Source: an uncultured Prevotellaceae bacterium
GTDB lineage: Bacteria > Bacteroidota > Bacteroidia > Bacteroidales > Muribaculaceae
Direction of reading: 5' to 3'
Length of the DNA: 64,000 bases
Assembly: GCA_900317325.1 (NCBI GenBank)
Contig: ONGE01000014.1
Span: 43,896 to 107,895 of the forward strand
Shown: positions 40,867 through 49,905 of the stretch, piece after piece
Layout: the number at the start of each line of letters is the position of its first letter
How positions within the stretch are numbered: position 1 is the stretch's first letter
Notes under the pieces: generated by a model
The model's database searches: none
The model's input: only the letters and a program-made list of their open reading frames with translations
Told to the model about the DNA's origin: nothing
Program-made: the position numbers and the translations under genes

Positions 40867-42066
40867 TTAGCGGAGCATGTCGCGGACCTCGTCGAGCGAG
40901 CCGTCGTTGGGTGACGGTGTCACGCCCAGCAGGTAGCACAGCAGCGGATAGACACACACGTTGCGGAAGCGGTCAGGCTTCTCATACCCCACCTTGAAGT
41001 CGGGGCCGATGGCACGGAAGCCCACCTGCATGTCGGCTGCCGTGTGGTCGAAGCCGTGGCTGCCGCGTTGCTTCTTGCTGGGCTTGTCGGCAAAGAGCCA
41101 ACCCACGTCGGGCAGTACCACGACGTCGCCCATGTTCTTGTTGGTGCCATAGCCCAAATAGGCAGGGATGTCGGCCTTTTTCCAGGCACGGATATGGTCC
41201 ACACCCTGCAGGGCGTCGTAGATGGAATCGATGTACTGCGGTGCGCTGGCATAGATGAGCGTGGGATAATCGTTGCAGAAACGCTCATACCAGTGCTTGG
41301 GCAGCACGTCGTCGATATCTACAAAGCGCTTGGGGTCGACACTGGTCATGCCATGGTCGCCCGTAACGATGAAATTCACCTTATCGGCAATGGGCAACAA
41401 CTGGATACGGGCCCACAAGTTACTGAGCAACAAGTCTAACTCCTCGAGGGCACGGCGTGTCATGCGGTTCATCGGGCCGTAGTTATGTCCACTGCGGTCG
41501 GGCTCTTCAAAGTAGGCCATCACCAGGTGGGGACGGTCTTGCTCGGGCAGTTTCAACAGACGGATGATTTCGGCGACACGGTCGGGGTAGTCGAGCTGCT
41601 GGGTCTGGTAGTCACGCCAGTAGGTGGGATGCTCGCCGTTCACGGCCACATCACTGCCCACCCAGAAGACAGCCGCCGTCTTCACGCCCTGATGCTTGGC
41701 GGTGAGCCACACGGGGTCGCCGCCGTAGTAGCGACCATCGGCACGTGTCTCCTTGTTGCCCAGCGAGAACTCCACGCCACGCTCCCGATCCCAAAAGGTG
41801 TTAGCGATAACGCCGTGATGGTCGGGCGTGAGGCCCGTCGCCAGCGTGTAGTGGTTGGGGAAGGTCTTGCTGGGGAAAGACGGCTGCATCACCGCCTTGA
41901 CGCCCTCGCGCGCCAGCTGGTTAAGGAACGGGACATCGTAGGTGTCCAGATAATCCCAACGCAAGCCATCCAGTGAAATAATCACCGTGTAGTTGTCACG
42001 GCCTGCGGCCTGGCCCGCAAGCGTCATCATCGACAGCAATGTCAACAGTAAAAGCAATCTTTTCAT
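40867..42066 (-). CDS. NPP-type phosphodiesterase/nucleotide pyrophosphatase (alkaline phosphatase superfamily)
   Basis: A 399-residue exported hydrolase. The signal peptide is MKRLLLLLTLLSMMTLAGQAAG. It belongs to the ENPP-like branch of the alkaline phosphatase superfamily: first metal ligand Asp33 (SLDGLRWDY), nucleophile Thr68 in PSKTFPNHY (66-73), then DRSGHNYGP, VTGDHGM and SHGFDH, which supply the remaining zinc ligands. It would cleave phosphodiester or pyrophosphate bonds in the periplasm, for example in nucleotides or nucleotide sugars. A -7 box TACCTTTG lies at 42105-42098 on the minus strand. It has its own transcription unit. Confidence 0.9.
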   Translation of the reverse strand: MKRLLLLLTLLSMMTLAGQAAGRDNYTVIISLDGLRWDYLDTYDVPFLNQLAREGVKAVMQPSFPSKTFPNHYTLATGLTPDHHGVIANTFWDRERGVEFSLGNKETRADGRYYGGDPVWLTAKHQGVKTAAVFWVGSDVAVNGEHPTYWRDYQTQQLDYPDRVAEIIRLLKLPEQDRPHLVMAYFEEPDRSGHNYGPMNRMTRRALEELDLLLSNLWARIQLLPIADKVNFIVTGDHGMTSVDPKRFVDIDDVLPKHWYERFCNDYPTLIYASAPQYIDSIYDALQGVDHIRAWKKADIPAYLGYGTNKNMGDVVVLPDVGWLFADKPSKKQRGSHGFDHTAADMQVGFRAIGPDFKVGYEKPDRFRNVCVYPLLCYLLGVTPSPNDGSLDEVRDMLR

Positions 42067-42097
42067 CGTCTATTAGTTTTAAAGTCAATCAATGCCA

Positions 42098-42105
42098 CAA
42101 AGGTA
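42098..42105 (-). promoter_or_regulatory. -7 box of the NPP gene
   Basis: TACCTTTG on the minus strand, about 32 bases before the ATG at 42066. No well-placed -33 TTG was identified. Confidence 0.55.
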
Positions 42106-42149
42106 ACTAAAATCCTGCACCCCACCAAGTCTCCCCTGCCCCATTCTCC

Positions 42150-42202
42150 CGCAGTCCTGTCCCGCAGTCCGAGGCTAAGCCTCGGATTACACGACAGGGG
42201 CA
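42150..42202. repeat. Short hairpin repeat, family C copy 2
   Basis: CCTGT...GACAGG enclosing the near-perfect palindrome TCCGAGGCTAAGCCTCGGA (42168-42186), the same design as 40803-40840. Confidence 0.5.
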
Positions 42203-42246
42203 AAACGACTATACAAGTGACGACAAAGGCAAAATGGGAAAGACAA

Positions 42247-42270
42247 GGGAGCGGCCAAATGGTCGCTCCC
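42247..42270 (-). terminator. Likely terminator of the BACON/OB-fold lipoprotein gene
   Basis: GGGAGCGGCC and GGTCGCTCCC arms. On the minus strand a moderately T-rich run follows, so efficiency is uncertain. Confidence 0.55.
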
Positions 42271-42336
42271 TGCAACAAATTCATGAAATGAAATGTAATG
42301 CTTAGTAACTGGACTCAGATATAGTCTCTCTCACAG

Positions 42337-43854
42337 TTACTCGGGCTTCTCATGCGAGAAGTAAACACCGTTAGACATCTGCGGGTTGCCGTTGTGGGTG
42401 TAACGCACACCAATCACACTGAGCTTGTCGCCCACTTCGATGCCCTCTCTCTCGAACAAGCCCTTGCGGTTGTCGCCGGTAGCACCCCAACCGGGATAGC
42501 AGCCATAGACATACACGCTGTTGGTCTCATCCTCCAGGGTCACGTTACCATAAGCGGGATTAGCGATATCCACGATGGTACCAGTGATCATGTAGTAGGT
42601 ATTGGGATCATCCTCCTTGTCGAGGAACTCGTCGATCGAAACCGGGGTCACGGGGATTACCGACTCAAGGACAGCGCCAGTCATCTGGGGATCGCCCTTG
42701 TACTCGCCGCGCTTGCCCACGAGGGTAACGACGTCACCAGCCTTCAGGCCAGCAGCCTCGAAGTCACCCTTGGCACCGATGCCATAGACGTAGGTCTCAC
42801 CCGACCAGTCACGGATGTAAACATTGCCATAAGTAGGATTGGCCACCTTGGTGATCACACCGGTGATGCGATACTGGGTGTCACCCACTGGAGCCTCCAG
42901 GAACTCGGCTACGGTAGCAGCCACGATAGCGCCCTTCTGGTTGATGGTAACCATAGCGGAATACTCCTTACCCTGGTCGTCGGTAGTCTTGAACACAACG
43001 GTAGTGCTGCGGTCGCCACCGTTATTGGCATTGGCATGGAAGGTTACCTCGGGCTCTGCGCCACCGGTTACCGATACGATGCCCAGCCAATTCTTGGCCT
43101 CGTCGGGAATCTCAACCGAGATGCCGTTGTTGGTCTTGCAGCTCAGGTTAACGGTCATGTTGCCACCCTCCAGAGGAATCGTAGCGTCCTCGGGGTCATA
43201 ACCCTCGACCTTGACGAGCGACTTCTGAATCTTGACAACGGTCACGTCAACCAGCTCTACAGTACCGTTATACACGGTCTTGGGACCTTCAACGGTGACG
43301 ATGTCACCCTCATCGAGACCCAGGCTCAGGAAGTTCTTGGTGCCACCCTTAGCGTCAAGCGTACCATAGATATAAACCTCACCCGTCTCGTCAACCAGAT
43401 ACCAGTTGCCGTAGGTCGTGTTAACGATCCTGGTCACGGTACCGGTCACGCGGTAGGTCTTGCTCTCGGGGCCGGCAATAACCTCGGCACAGGTAGCCTC
43501 CTTAACGACTGCGAGGCCTTGAATCACGTTGATGGTCTGGCTCTTGTCGCCACACTTCACGTGCAACACAGCGGTGCGACCGTCGGGGGCAGCGGGAGCA
43601 GTAAAGGTCACCTTGGTCTCACCGGCGCCACCGTTCATCGGGCTCACGGTCAACCAAGCGGGAAGTTCAGCCTCGTCAAACGACCAACCTTCCTTGGCGT
43701 TGAGAGTAATCGTATTGGAACCGCCAGCCTCGTTGATGCTCACATAGGAAGATGAAACCTTAATCTCATCGAGCAGAGTAATTGCATCGTCATCGGAGCA
43801 ACTTGCCAACAAAGCGACCAGTGCAAAAAACGAAATAAAATATTTGAGCTTCAT
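42337..43854 (-). CDS. Lipoprotein with BACON and OB-fold repeats
   Basis: A 505-residue surface lipoprotein (LLASC, Cys19). It alternates BACON-type beta sandwiches (about 28-113 and 218-312; motifs AWLTVSP..GGAGETKVTFTA and NWLGIVSVTGG) with OB-fold-like domains (about 120-215, 320-410 and 412-500). Each OB-fold carries a YRVTGTV/YRITGVI/YMITGTI strand and TYGNWYL/TYGNVYI/AYGNVTL. BACON domains often bind carbohydrate or mucin. No enzymatic domain is present. It lies 24 bases downstream of the Oar-like receptor on the same strand, so they may be cotranscribed and act together at the outer membrane. Confidence 0.85.
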   Translation of the reverse strand: MKLKYFISFFALVALLASCSDDDAITLLDEIKVSSSYVSINEAGGSNTITLNAKEGWSFDEAELPAWLTVSPMNGGAGETKVTFTAPAAPDGRTAVLHVKCGDKSQTINVIQGLAVVKEATCAEVIAGPESKTYRVTGTVTRIVNTTYGNWYLVDETGEVYIYGTLDAKGGTKNFLSLGLDEGDIVTVEGPKTVYNGTVELVDVTVVKIQKSLVKVEGYDPEDATIPLEGGNMTVNLSCKTNNGISVEIPDEAKNWLGIVSVTGGAEPEVTFHANANNGGDRSTTVVFKTTDDQGKEYSAMVTINQKGAIVAATVAEFLEAPVGDTQYRITGVITKVANPTYGNVYIRDWSGETYVYGIGAKGDFEAAGLKAGDVVTLVGKRGEYKGDPQMTGAVLESVIPVTPVSIDEFLDKEDDPNTYYMITGTIVDIANPAYGNVTLEDETNSVYVYGCYPGWGATGDNRKGLFEREGIEVGDKLSVIGVRYTHNGNPQMSNGVYFSHEKPE

Positions 43855-43878
43855 AATATTGTCTTAATCTATTAGGAA

Positions 43879-46800
43879 TTAGTTGAAGATGTACTTGATA
43901 CCGATAGAAGCGTTCCAGCACTGACCGATGGAGTGGTTGGGAACGAAGGTCTTGGTGTCACCATGGATAGCGCTCGGAGTCGAGAAGGTGGCATATCCCT
44001 CAGCGTCAACGCCCTCATACTTGAGGATGCGGGGATCGCTGCCGATATCGGAATTGAGGAACTTGCTCACACCCCAGCTCGAGTTGAAGATGTTCAGGAC
44101 GTTCTTCACGTCGAGGAGCAACTGCAGGGTGTGCTTAGCGCCACACACGTTCAGCGAGAAGTCATGCTTGTAGCTCAGGTCGATGCGATGAACCCAAGGA
44201 TTGTACAGGCTGTAGGCCTCGGCATACTGACCCTGATGGTTCTTCAGGTAGCTGTTGGCATGAACGTAGTCCATGAAGCGGGTCTTGTCGTCCTCGCTCA
44301 CGAAGCGGAACTCGCGGTTAGCGACCTGATCGTCGGTGGGGATATACAGAGCGTCGTAGTTGTAACCGTCACCGTTCATGTCGTTGGCCATCATGAAGGA
44401 GTAGTTAGCACCACCATGCCAGGTCTCATAGATCAGACCATAGTGGTTACCGCTGTGGTCATGACCGGTAGCCGACAGGATGAAACGGTCAGGAGTTACA
44501 TACTGCGAGTTGTGCAGCTTGATGTTGTTGGGACCCTCGATGGTGGGAACATAGGTGAAGGCACTCTCGGCAGCGCTACCGGGCATACCGGTAACCTCCT
44601 TCTGTACGGTGTGGGTGTAAGCAGCCATCAAGCTCAGCCAATCGGTGGGCTCAGCATTCAGGGTGATGTTGCCAATCCAACCATAACCACGGCTGGTGTT
44701 CTCCAGGACGAATGCCTTGGTACCCATGCGGTAACCGGCAGGATAGATGGGACGGTTGTCAACACCGTTGAAGCGGGCAAAGCCACCCACGCTGGGGATA
44801 GACCAGTCGCTGATGCTGGCTTGGTTGATGTTCTTGTTGAAGATACCCTCAATGGTCACGCTGAAGGGGAAGCTTACGGGGATGCTGTAGTCAACAGCCA
44901 GCGAAGTCTTCCACACCATCGGCATCTTGAACTTGGGATCCACGCCATTGACTGCCGAGGGAACAGTACCCATGTCGGAGGTCACGTTCTCGGGATAACC
45001 CATGCTGATGAGCATGTTGCGCAGAGCGTTGATCGTAGCCTGGCCGTTCTCGGTCACCAGACCGCCGGCGAACTGGCTCATGTCGATGAAACGGTTACCG
45101 TTGGCATCGGTGGTGTAGGCACCAGTGTAGTTCTCAAAGCCACGGGTGGGCTTGCCGGTCTTGGCGTCCCAAACCTTGGTGTTGGCGTTGAGCTGAGCCT
45201 GATACTGTACCAGACCGCCGTTGGTGGGCATGTTGGTGAAGAATACGAGGGGCAGACGACCCGAGAAGAGGCCCGTACCACCACGCACCTTGAGGCTCTT
45301 GTTGCCGAATACATCCCAGTTGAAACCAACACGAGGTTGAACAATCAGGTTGCTGTTGGGCCACTTGCCAGTGTCGATGTGGCGAACGTTGCCCTTCTTG
45401 TCATAATAGTCAAGAGCCAGGATGGCGTTGTTGGTGATTAGGTCACCATTATTGAAGAACAGACCGTCGAGACGCAAGCCGTAGGTCAGCTTGAAGTTCT
45501 TGGTCACGTTCCACTCGTCCTGAGCATACAGACCAGCCTTGTTGAACTGCACGCGGGCAGCAGGCTTGGTCTCGCTACCGTAACCGTAGGTCAAGCAGAC
45601 AACCTCGGGCGTAGCGCCGTTGATGAAGTCGTCAACGCTGTTGTAGCGGTAGTAACCGGTACCATTGCGCATGTACTGGTTGTCGGCCATCTGATGCTCG
45701 AAGCTCAGACCGCCCATGATCTTATGGTTACCATAGTACCAGGTCACATCGTCACGCAGGTTCCAAATGGTGTTGTGAACGGCGTTGTTCCAGGTGAACA
45801 ACTCATAACCCAGGGCCATATAGTTGTCCTTGTTGCCAGCGGCATCGGTCATGGTGATGTCGATGAAGGGGAACTCGCTCGAGTTGCTGGCGCGGATATC
45901 GTCCAGCTTAGACAGGGTAGCCAGGAACTGGTTCGACAGGTTGTCGGTCAGACGGCTGTTCAGGTCAAACGAGAAAGAGTGTACCAGGTTGTCCATGCCA
46001 TACATCGAGTTGGCAAACGAGAATGAATTCTGTGATACACGGTAGCTTGCCATGCGCGTGCCACCATCCATCGAGGTACCGTTGGGATTGCTCCAGTAGC
46101 GGTTCTTGGTGTAGTTGTAGCGCAAAGCCAAGTGGTGGTCTTGGGTAATGTTCCAGTCGATGCGGGCAAGAATCTTATAGTTGTTCTCGTCGGCGGGGAA
46201 CTTGGTCCATGAACCAGTTTCGTAACCATACTCGTTCCTTACATAATTGCTCACACGCTCCAGGTCGGCATACGTGGTGCGCGAGATGTACTGATTGGGA
46301 ACAGCGACACCGTTCTCCGAGGGGCGCCAGGTGTTGACGATGGTCGGCTTCTTGGTCATCTCACCATTGACGAAGAAGAACAGCTTATCCTTGATGATCG
46401 GGCCGCCCAGGGTAGCACCGTAGGTGGTCACGCGGTCCTTCTCTCGGGCCGTAGCGATCTGAATACGCTCAACGGCGTCACCACGCAGGTTCTCGTTGCG
46501 GTGGAAGATGTAGGCACTGCCACGGAACTTGTTGGTACCACTCTTGGTGATAGCGTTCACACCACCACCGATGAAGTTGGTCTGACGAACGTCGTAGGGC
46601 GAGATAACAACCTGCAACTCCTCGATTGCCTCGATGCTGATGGGGTTACCACCACCGGGCAGGTTGTCGCTCAGACCGAAGTTGTTGTTGAAGTTGGCAC
46701 CGTCAACGGTGAAGTTGGCGGTACGGCCATCGGTACCGGCGAAGCTCATGCCGTTACCACCGTAGGGCGACAGACGGGTCACATCGGTCAGGTTACGGGT

Positions 46801-47250
46801 AACGGTGGGCAGATTGCTGATCTGGGTGCTGTTGATGTTGGTAGCCGCACCGGTCTTCTCGGCGCGGAACTTGGTAGCAGCAGCAGTAACCACAACCTCA
46901 CCCAGGGCGTTGGCGTCAACACTCAGGTCAAAGTCGAGATTCGAGGTCTCGGCCAGTTGCAGCGTCACGCCTTGCACGCTACGGGGCTCATAGCCGATGT
47001 AAGACACGCTGACAGTGTAGGGACCACCGGGGCGCATACCTTGGATGGTGTAACGTCCGTCGATGTTGGTCACGGCGTTGTACTTGGTGCCCGAGGGCGT
47101 GTGCAACGCAGTAATCGTGGCGCCAATCATCGCCTGCTGGTTTTCATCGGTCACAACGCCCGACAGCGCCGAGGTCGTCACCTGGGCACTCGATGCCAAT
47201 GCCACAAAGAACATTGCCACTAATGCCAAAAGCTTAACTGTTCTCAACAT
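43879..47250 (-). CDS. Oar-like TonB-dependent receptor
   Basis: A 1123-residue outer-membrane receptor. The start is set at ATG 47250, the beginning of the signal peptide MLRTVKLLALVAMFFVALASSAQ; an extension to 47358 would run through a strong RNA hairpin. An N-terminal carboxypeptidase-regulatory-like domain (about 24-105; GVVTDENQQAMIGATI, DGRYTIQGMRPG) precedes a plug (about 120-250) and a long barrel ending in GIKYIFN. Motifs FTVDGANFNNNFG and GGGVNAITKSGTNKFRGSAY match Oar/TonB receptors rather than SusC, and no SusD-like gene is adjacent. The partner may be the BACON lipoprotein downstream. The ligand is unknown. Confidence 0.92.
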   Translation of the reverse strand: MLRTVKLLALVAMFFVALASSAQVTTSALSGVVTDENQQAMIGATITALHTPSGTKYNAVTNIDGRYTIQGMRPGGPYTVSVSYIGYEPRSVQGVTLQLAETSNLDFDLSVDANALGEVVVTAAATKFRAEKTGAATNINSTQISNLPTVTRNLTDVTRLSPYGGNGMSFAGTDGRTANFTVDGANFNNNFGLSDNLPGGGNPISIEAIEELQVVISPYDVRQTNFIGGGVNAITKSGTNKFRGSAYIFHRNENLRGDAVERIQIATAREKDRVTTYGATLGGPIIKDKLFFFVNGEMTKKPTIVNTWRPSENGVAVPNQYISRTTYADLERVSNYVRNEYGYETGSWTKFPADENNYKILARIDWNITQDHHLALRYNYTKNRYWSNPNGTSMDGGTRMASYRVSQNSFSFANSMYGMDNLVHSFSFDLNSRLTDNLSNQFLATLSKLDDIRASNSSEFPFIDITMTDAAGNKDNYMALGYELFTWNNAVHNTIWNLRDDVTWYYGNHKIMGGLSFEHQMADNQYMRNGTGYYRYNSVDDFINGATPEVVCLTYGYGSETKPAARVQFNKAGLYAQDEWNVTKNFKLTYGLRLDGLFFNNGDLITNNAILALDYYDKKGNVRHIDTGKWPNSNLIVQPRVGFNWDVFGNKSLKVRGGTGLFSGRLPLVFFTNMPTNGGLVQYQAQLNANTKVWDAKTGKPTRGFENYTGAYTTDANGNRFIDMSQFAGGLVTENGQATINALRNMLISMGYPENVTSDMGTVPSAVNGVDPKFKMPMVWKTSLAVDYSIPVSFPFSVTIEGIFNKNINQASISDWSIPSVGGFARFNGVDNRPIYPAGYRMGTKAFVLENTSRGYGWIGNITLNAEPTDWLSLMAAYTHTVQKEVTGMPGSAAESAFTYVPTIEGPNNIKLHNSQYVTPDRFILSATGHDHSGNHYGLIYETWHGGANYSFMMANDMNGDGYNYDALYIPTDDQVANREFRFVSEDDKTRFMDYVHANSYLKNHQGQYAEAYSLYNPWVHRIDLSYKHDFSLNVCGAKHTLQLLLDVKNVLNIFNSSWGVSKFLNSDIGSDPRILKYEGVDAEGYATFSTPSAIHGDTKTFVPNHSIGQCWNASIGIKYIFN

Positions 47251-47331
47251 ACAAATGATTTGTTTAAATTGATGAAAAAATGATGAATTATTAAAAAATT
47301 GATTTGTTTTATTCGTTTTTAAAAATGATTT

Positions 47332-47370
47332 GCGCCACATTAGTGGGGTCTCCCCCATCCATTGTGGCGC
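47332..47370 (-). promoter_or_regulatory. Structured leader hairpin of the Oar-like receptor gene
   Basis: On the minus strand: outer stem GCGCCACA/TGTGGCGC (8 bp), an internal loop (ATGGA/CTAA) and an inner stem TGGGG/CCCCA capped by GAGA. Further pairings (GTTGC/GCGAC, GGC/GCC) lie upstream in the leader up to 47440. No long T-run follows, so it is more like a regulatory element than a terminator. Confidence 0.55.
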
Positions 47371-47508
47371 ATAGGTCGCTTAAAAGACTCTCTTGCAACG
47401 GGTTATGAAACTGGCTTGCCGCCTCTCCGCTACAAGAAACTATCCTGAAAGGTATGCCAAATATGTTATGAATTGACATTAATAATAAAACCTCTTCAAA
47501 TTTCGCCG

Positions 47509-47539
47509 CAAAGGTAGTCATTTTTTTCCACCCTGCAAA
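47509..47539 (-). promoter_or_regulatory. Promoter of the Oar-like receptor gene
   Basis: Minus strand: TTTG at 47539-47536 and TACCTTTG at 47516-47509 with 19 bases between: near-consensus. It leaves a leader of roughly 250 bases before ATG 47250. Confidence 0.85.
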
Positions 47540-47712
47540 CAAACTTGAACAAGTTTTTATTAACAATCAAAAAAACTGCTTTGCGCTTAATTAACTTCAC
47601 AACCGAGAAGTGAACAAATCTATTAGCAACCTTTTGCCGTTCAACAATTAATTATTATTTTTGCAACTGGAAATTAAAGTATTATTATTAATCCTTAAAA
47701 CCTTTTCTAGTT

Positions 47713-48594
47713 ATGAAACATGTGTCTGCTTGTTTACTGTTCATCCTGGCCCTGCTGTTGCCGGCTACCGCTTTGGCCCACGACTTTGAGGTCGACGGCA
47801 TCTACTACAACATCAACGGCAACGAAGCCACCGTTACCTACAAGGGCCCTGATTATGACACCTATAACGATGACTATATCGGTGATGTCATCATCCCTGC
47901 CACTGTTACCTATAACGGAATCACCTATCCTGTCACTTATATCGACTACAACGCCTTTAACAGTTGCTCACGGCTGACCAGTATTGTCATCGGCGACTCT
48001 ATCACTGCGGTCGGTTATAACGCATTCCAGAGTTGCAACGGACTGAAAAGCGCCGTCATCGGCAAATCGGTCAAGGTGCTTGAAGGGCGCTCATTCGCCA
48101 ATTGCAACTACTTGGAAAGTGTCACCTTCGGTCCTTCGCTGCAAATCATTGGAGAAGGTGCATTCTTAAATTGCCGGAGCCTGCTCAGCGCCACCATCCC
48201 CGAGGGTGTTACCATCATCGATGCCGAGGCATTCTCGGCATGCACGAGCATGACCAGCGTCAGCATCCCGCAATCGGTCAAGATCATCAATCACATGGCG
48301 TTTTCGGGGTGCATCAGCATGCCGACCATCACCATCCCCGACTCGGTCAAGTTCCTCGGACACAACATGTTCTACAACTGTTATGAGCTCCAGAGCGTGT
48401 ATATGCCCAACTCGGTCACCGAGATGGGCTCCCTGGCGTTCTACGGCTGCCGTAGCCTCACCGATGTCACGCTCTCCAACTCGCTGACCGACATTCCCTC
48501 TTACACATTCAGGGGGTGCACAAGTCTCAAAACCGTCACCATCCCCAACTCTGTAAGAACGATCGACGGCAATGCATTTAATGAATGTATTTAG
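47713..48594 (+). CDS. BspA-type leucine-rich repeat protein, probably truncated
   Basis: A 293-residue exported LRR protein. The signal peptide MKHVSACLLFILALLLPATALA is followed by DFEVDGIYYNI as in the 37945 protein. About nine LRR_5 units follow (for example IGEGAFLNCRSLLSATIPEGV, IDAEAFSACTSMTSVSIPQSV). The frame stops abruptly inside a repeat (TIDGNAFNECI), with no closing cap like the one in the 37945 protein. The stop falls at the left edge of the mobile element, so the 3' end was probably lost through insertion or deletion. The product may still be exported. Confidence 0.75.
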   Translation: MKHVSACLLFILALLLPATALAHDFEVDGIYYNINGNEATVTYKGPDYDTYNDDYIGDVIIPATVTYNGITYPVTYIDYNAFNSCSRLTSIVIGDSITAVGYNAFQSCNGLKSAVIGKSVKVLEGRSFANCNYLESVTFGPSLQIIGEGAFLNCRSLLSATIPEGVTIIDAEAFSACTSMTSVSIPQSVKIINHMAFSGCISMPTITIPDSVKFLGHNMFYNCYELQSVYMPNSVTEMGSLAFYGCRSLTDVTLSNSLTDIPSYTFRGCTSLKTVTIPNSVRTIDGNAFNECI

Positions 48595-48682
48595 AGACCT
48601 CAAACCAACCATGAACAGCACTAAACAACCAAATGTAAAACACTGAATTACAGATACTTTTAGGCTTTAACACTTCGGGGCG

Positions 48683-48761
48683 TATTTTTGGTTGCTTCGG
48701 AAATTCCCTATATTTTTGTCACGTATTTCTACCGCAGGGAATTTACGGGGCTATATTTTTG
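48683..48761 (+). promoter_or_regulatory. Three TATTTTTG boxes and an inverted repeat near the left end
   Basis: TATTTTTG occurs at 48683-48690, 48711-48718 and 48754-48761, the first and last preceded by GGGGC(G/TA). AAATTCCCT (near 48701) and AGGGAATTT (near 48735) form an inverted repeat around the second box. This may be a regulated multiple promoter for the HTH/integrase genes, or part of an integrase binding region. The rest of the 48595-48942 gap shows nothing else. Confidence 0.45.
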
Positions 48762-48942
48762 CCACATCGTGAACGTAGTTGACAAAGGTTGCTGACGGAT
48801 TACAATAGATGACAGGTTCTTGACCCGTTTTGAGAAAAGCGACATCGTGGCAAAAGGCGACATCGGGAGTCGAGTGTTTACTTGTGATGACCATGCGTAG
48901 AGGTACAACAAAGAACATGTTGAACCAATAAATATCGCAAGT

Positions 48943-49905
48943 ATGTCAAAGACCAGAAAATGCGCACATTGTGGCAAGGTTTTCACCACAAAGAGCGGAA
49001 TGCAGAAGTTCTGCTCGGAAGAATGTGCCGAGCAGGCAAAAGAAGCCAGGAAGAAACGTCAGCGTGACTTCCTTCGAGCCGTTGAACCGGTAATGGAACT
49101 CCAGCAGCAGGAGTACCTGACCTTCTCCAAAGCAGCCATCCTGTTAGGTTGTACCCGTCAGTATGTCTATAAACTCGTTGAGCAGGGGAAACTTCCTGCC
49201 TCACGGCTGAGCAGCCGGATGTCACTTGTCCGCAGGAGTGACATCGAAAAGATGTTTGATAACAATCCCTACAATCGTGTCATACCATGTTCAAAGCCAA
49301 AGAGGGCTGCTGACAAAGTACAACGAACATCTTCCAAGAAGGATAGCAAGAATGTACAGCCGACAGATGAAGTCCTTGAATACTATTCCGGCGAAGAGGT
49401 GATGGAGACCTACAAGGTCAAACGGTCTTGGTTATACACCACAGCCAAGCGTCACCAGATCCCCGTATGCCACATAGCAGGACGCAACTACTACAGCAAA
49501 AAACACGTTGATGCCATTTTCGCCCCACCCTCCGACATTGAAGGAATCATTGACTGGCTTTCATCCCAGGAGGTAGCCGAGCGTTACGGCATGAACCTCA
49601 ATGCTGTTCGTTCATATGCCCATAACCACAAGATACCGAGTAAGCGTGAGCACGGACGCACCTACTACTCCCAAAGCCATTTTGACGAGCTTCGCCGCAC
49701 CGACCTCGTTTCCGACGCCCGCTACTGCTCATCCGCAGAAGTGGCAGAGAAATACGGCATTTCCAAAGCCAACGTAGGAGTCATCGTAAAGATGCACCAT
49801 ATCACCAAGGTCAAGGTGGGACGGAACAACCTGCTTGTCAAGGAGGAGTTTGATAAAGTGATGGCAGACCGACTGGCGCAATTCGGTTCCTACAGGATAC
49901 TATGA
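48943..49905 (+). CDS. Zinc-ribbon protein with four excisionase-type HTH domains
   Basis: A 320-residue DNA-binding protein. The N-terminus is a zinc ribbon (Cys7, Cys10, Cys24, Cys28). Four MerR/excisionase-like winged HTH units follow: about 57-104 (YLTFSKAAILLGCTRQYVYKL), 146-190 (YYSGEEVMETYKVKRSWLYTT), 206-250 (WLSSQEVAERYGMNLNAVRSY) and 262-310 (YCSSAEVAEKYGISKANVGVI). Repeated xis-type folds suggest binding to several sites on the element ends, as an excision or directionality factor. It lies 205 bases upstream of the integrase on the same strand. The role is inferred. Confidence 0.82.
   Translation: MSKTRKCAHCGKVFTTKSGMQKFCSEECAEQAKEARKKRQRDFLRAVEPVMELQQQEYLTFSKAAILLGCTRQYVYKLVEQGKLPASRLSSRMSLVRRSDIEKMFDNNPYNRVIPCSKPKRAADKVQRTSSKKDSKNVQPTDEVLEYYSGEEVMETYKVKRSWLYTTAKRHQIPVCHIAGRNYYSKKHVDAIFAPPSDIEGIIDWLSSQEVAERYGMNLNAVRSYAHNHKIPSKREHGRTYYSQSHFDELRRTDLVSDARYCSSAEVAEKYGISKANVGVIVKMHHITKVKVGRNNLLVKEEFDKVMADRLAQFGSYRIL

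Noticed and set aside
43933-45441. A 502-codon open frame on the plus strand
   Set aside because: Antisense shadow of the Oar-like receptor gene; composition is Val/His/Gly-biased and no motif is present.
43879-47250. SusC of a polysaccharide utilisation locus
   Set aside because: No SusD-like gene adjoins it and the plug motifs fit Oar-like receptors better; the downstream lipoprotein has BACON/OB folds, not SusD.
47251-47516. Known riboswitch in the receptor leader (cobalamin or SAM)
   Set aside because: I could not match the conserved core boxes of either class; only general structure is supported.
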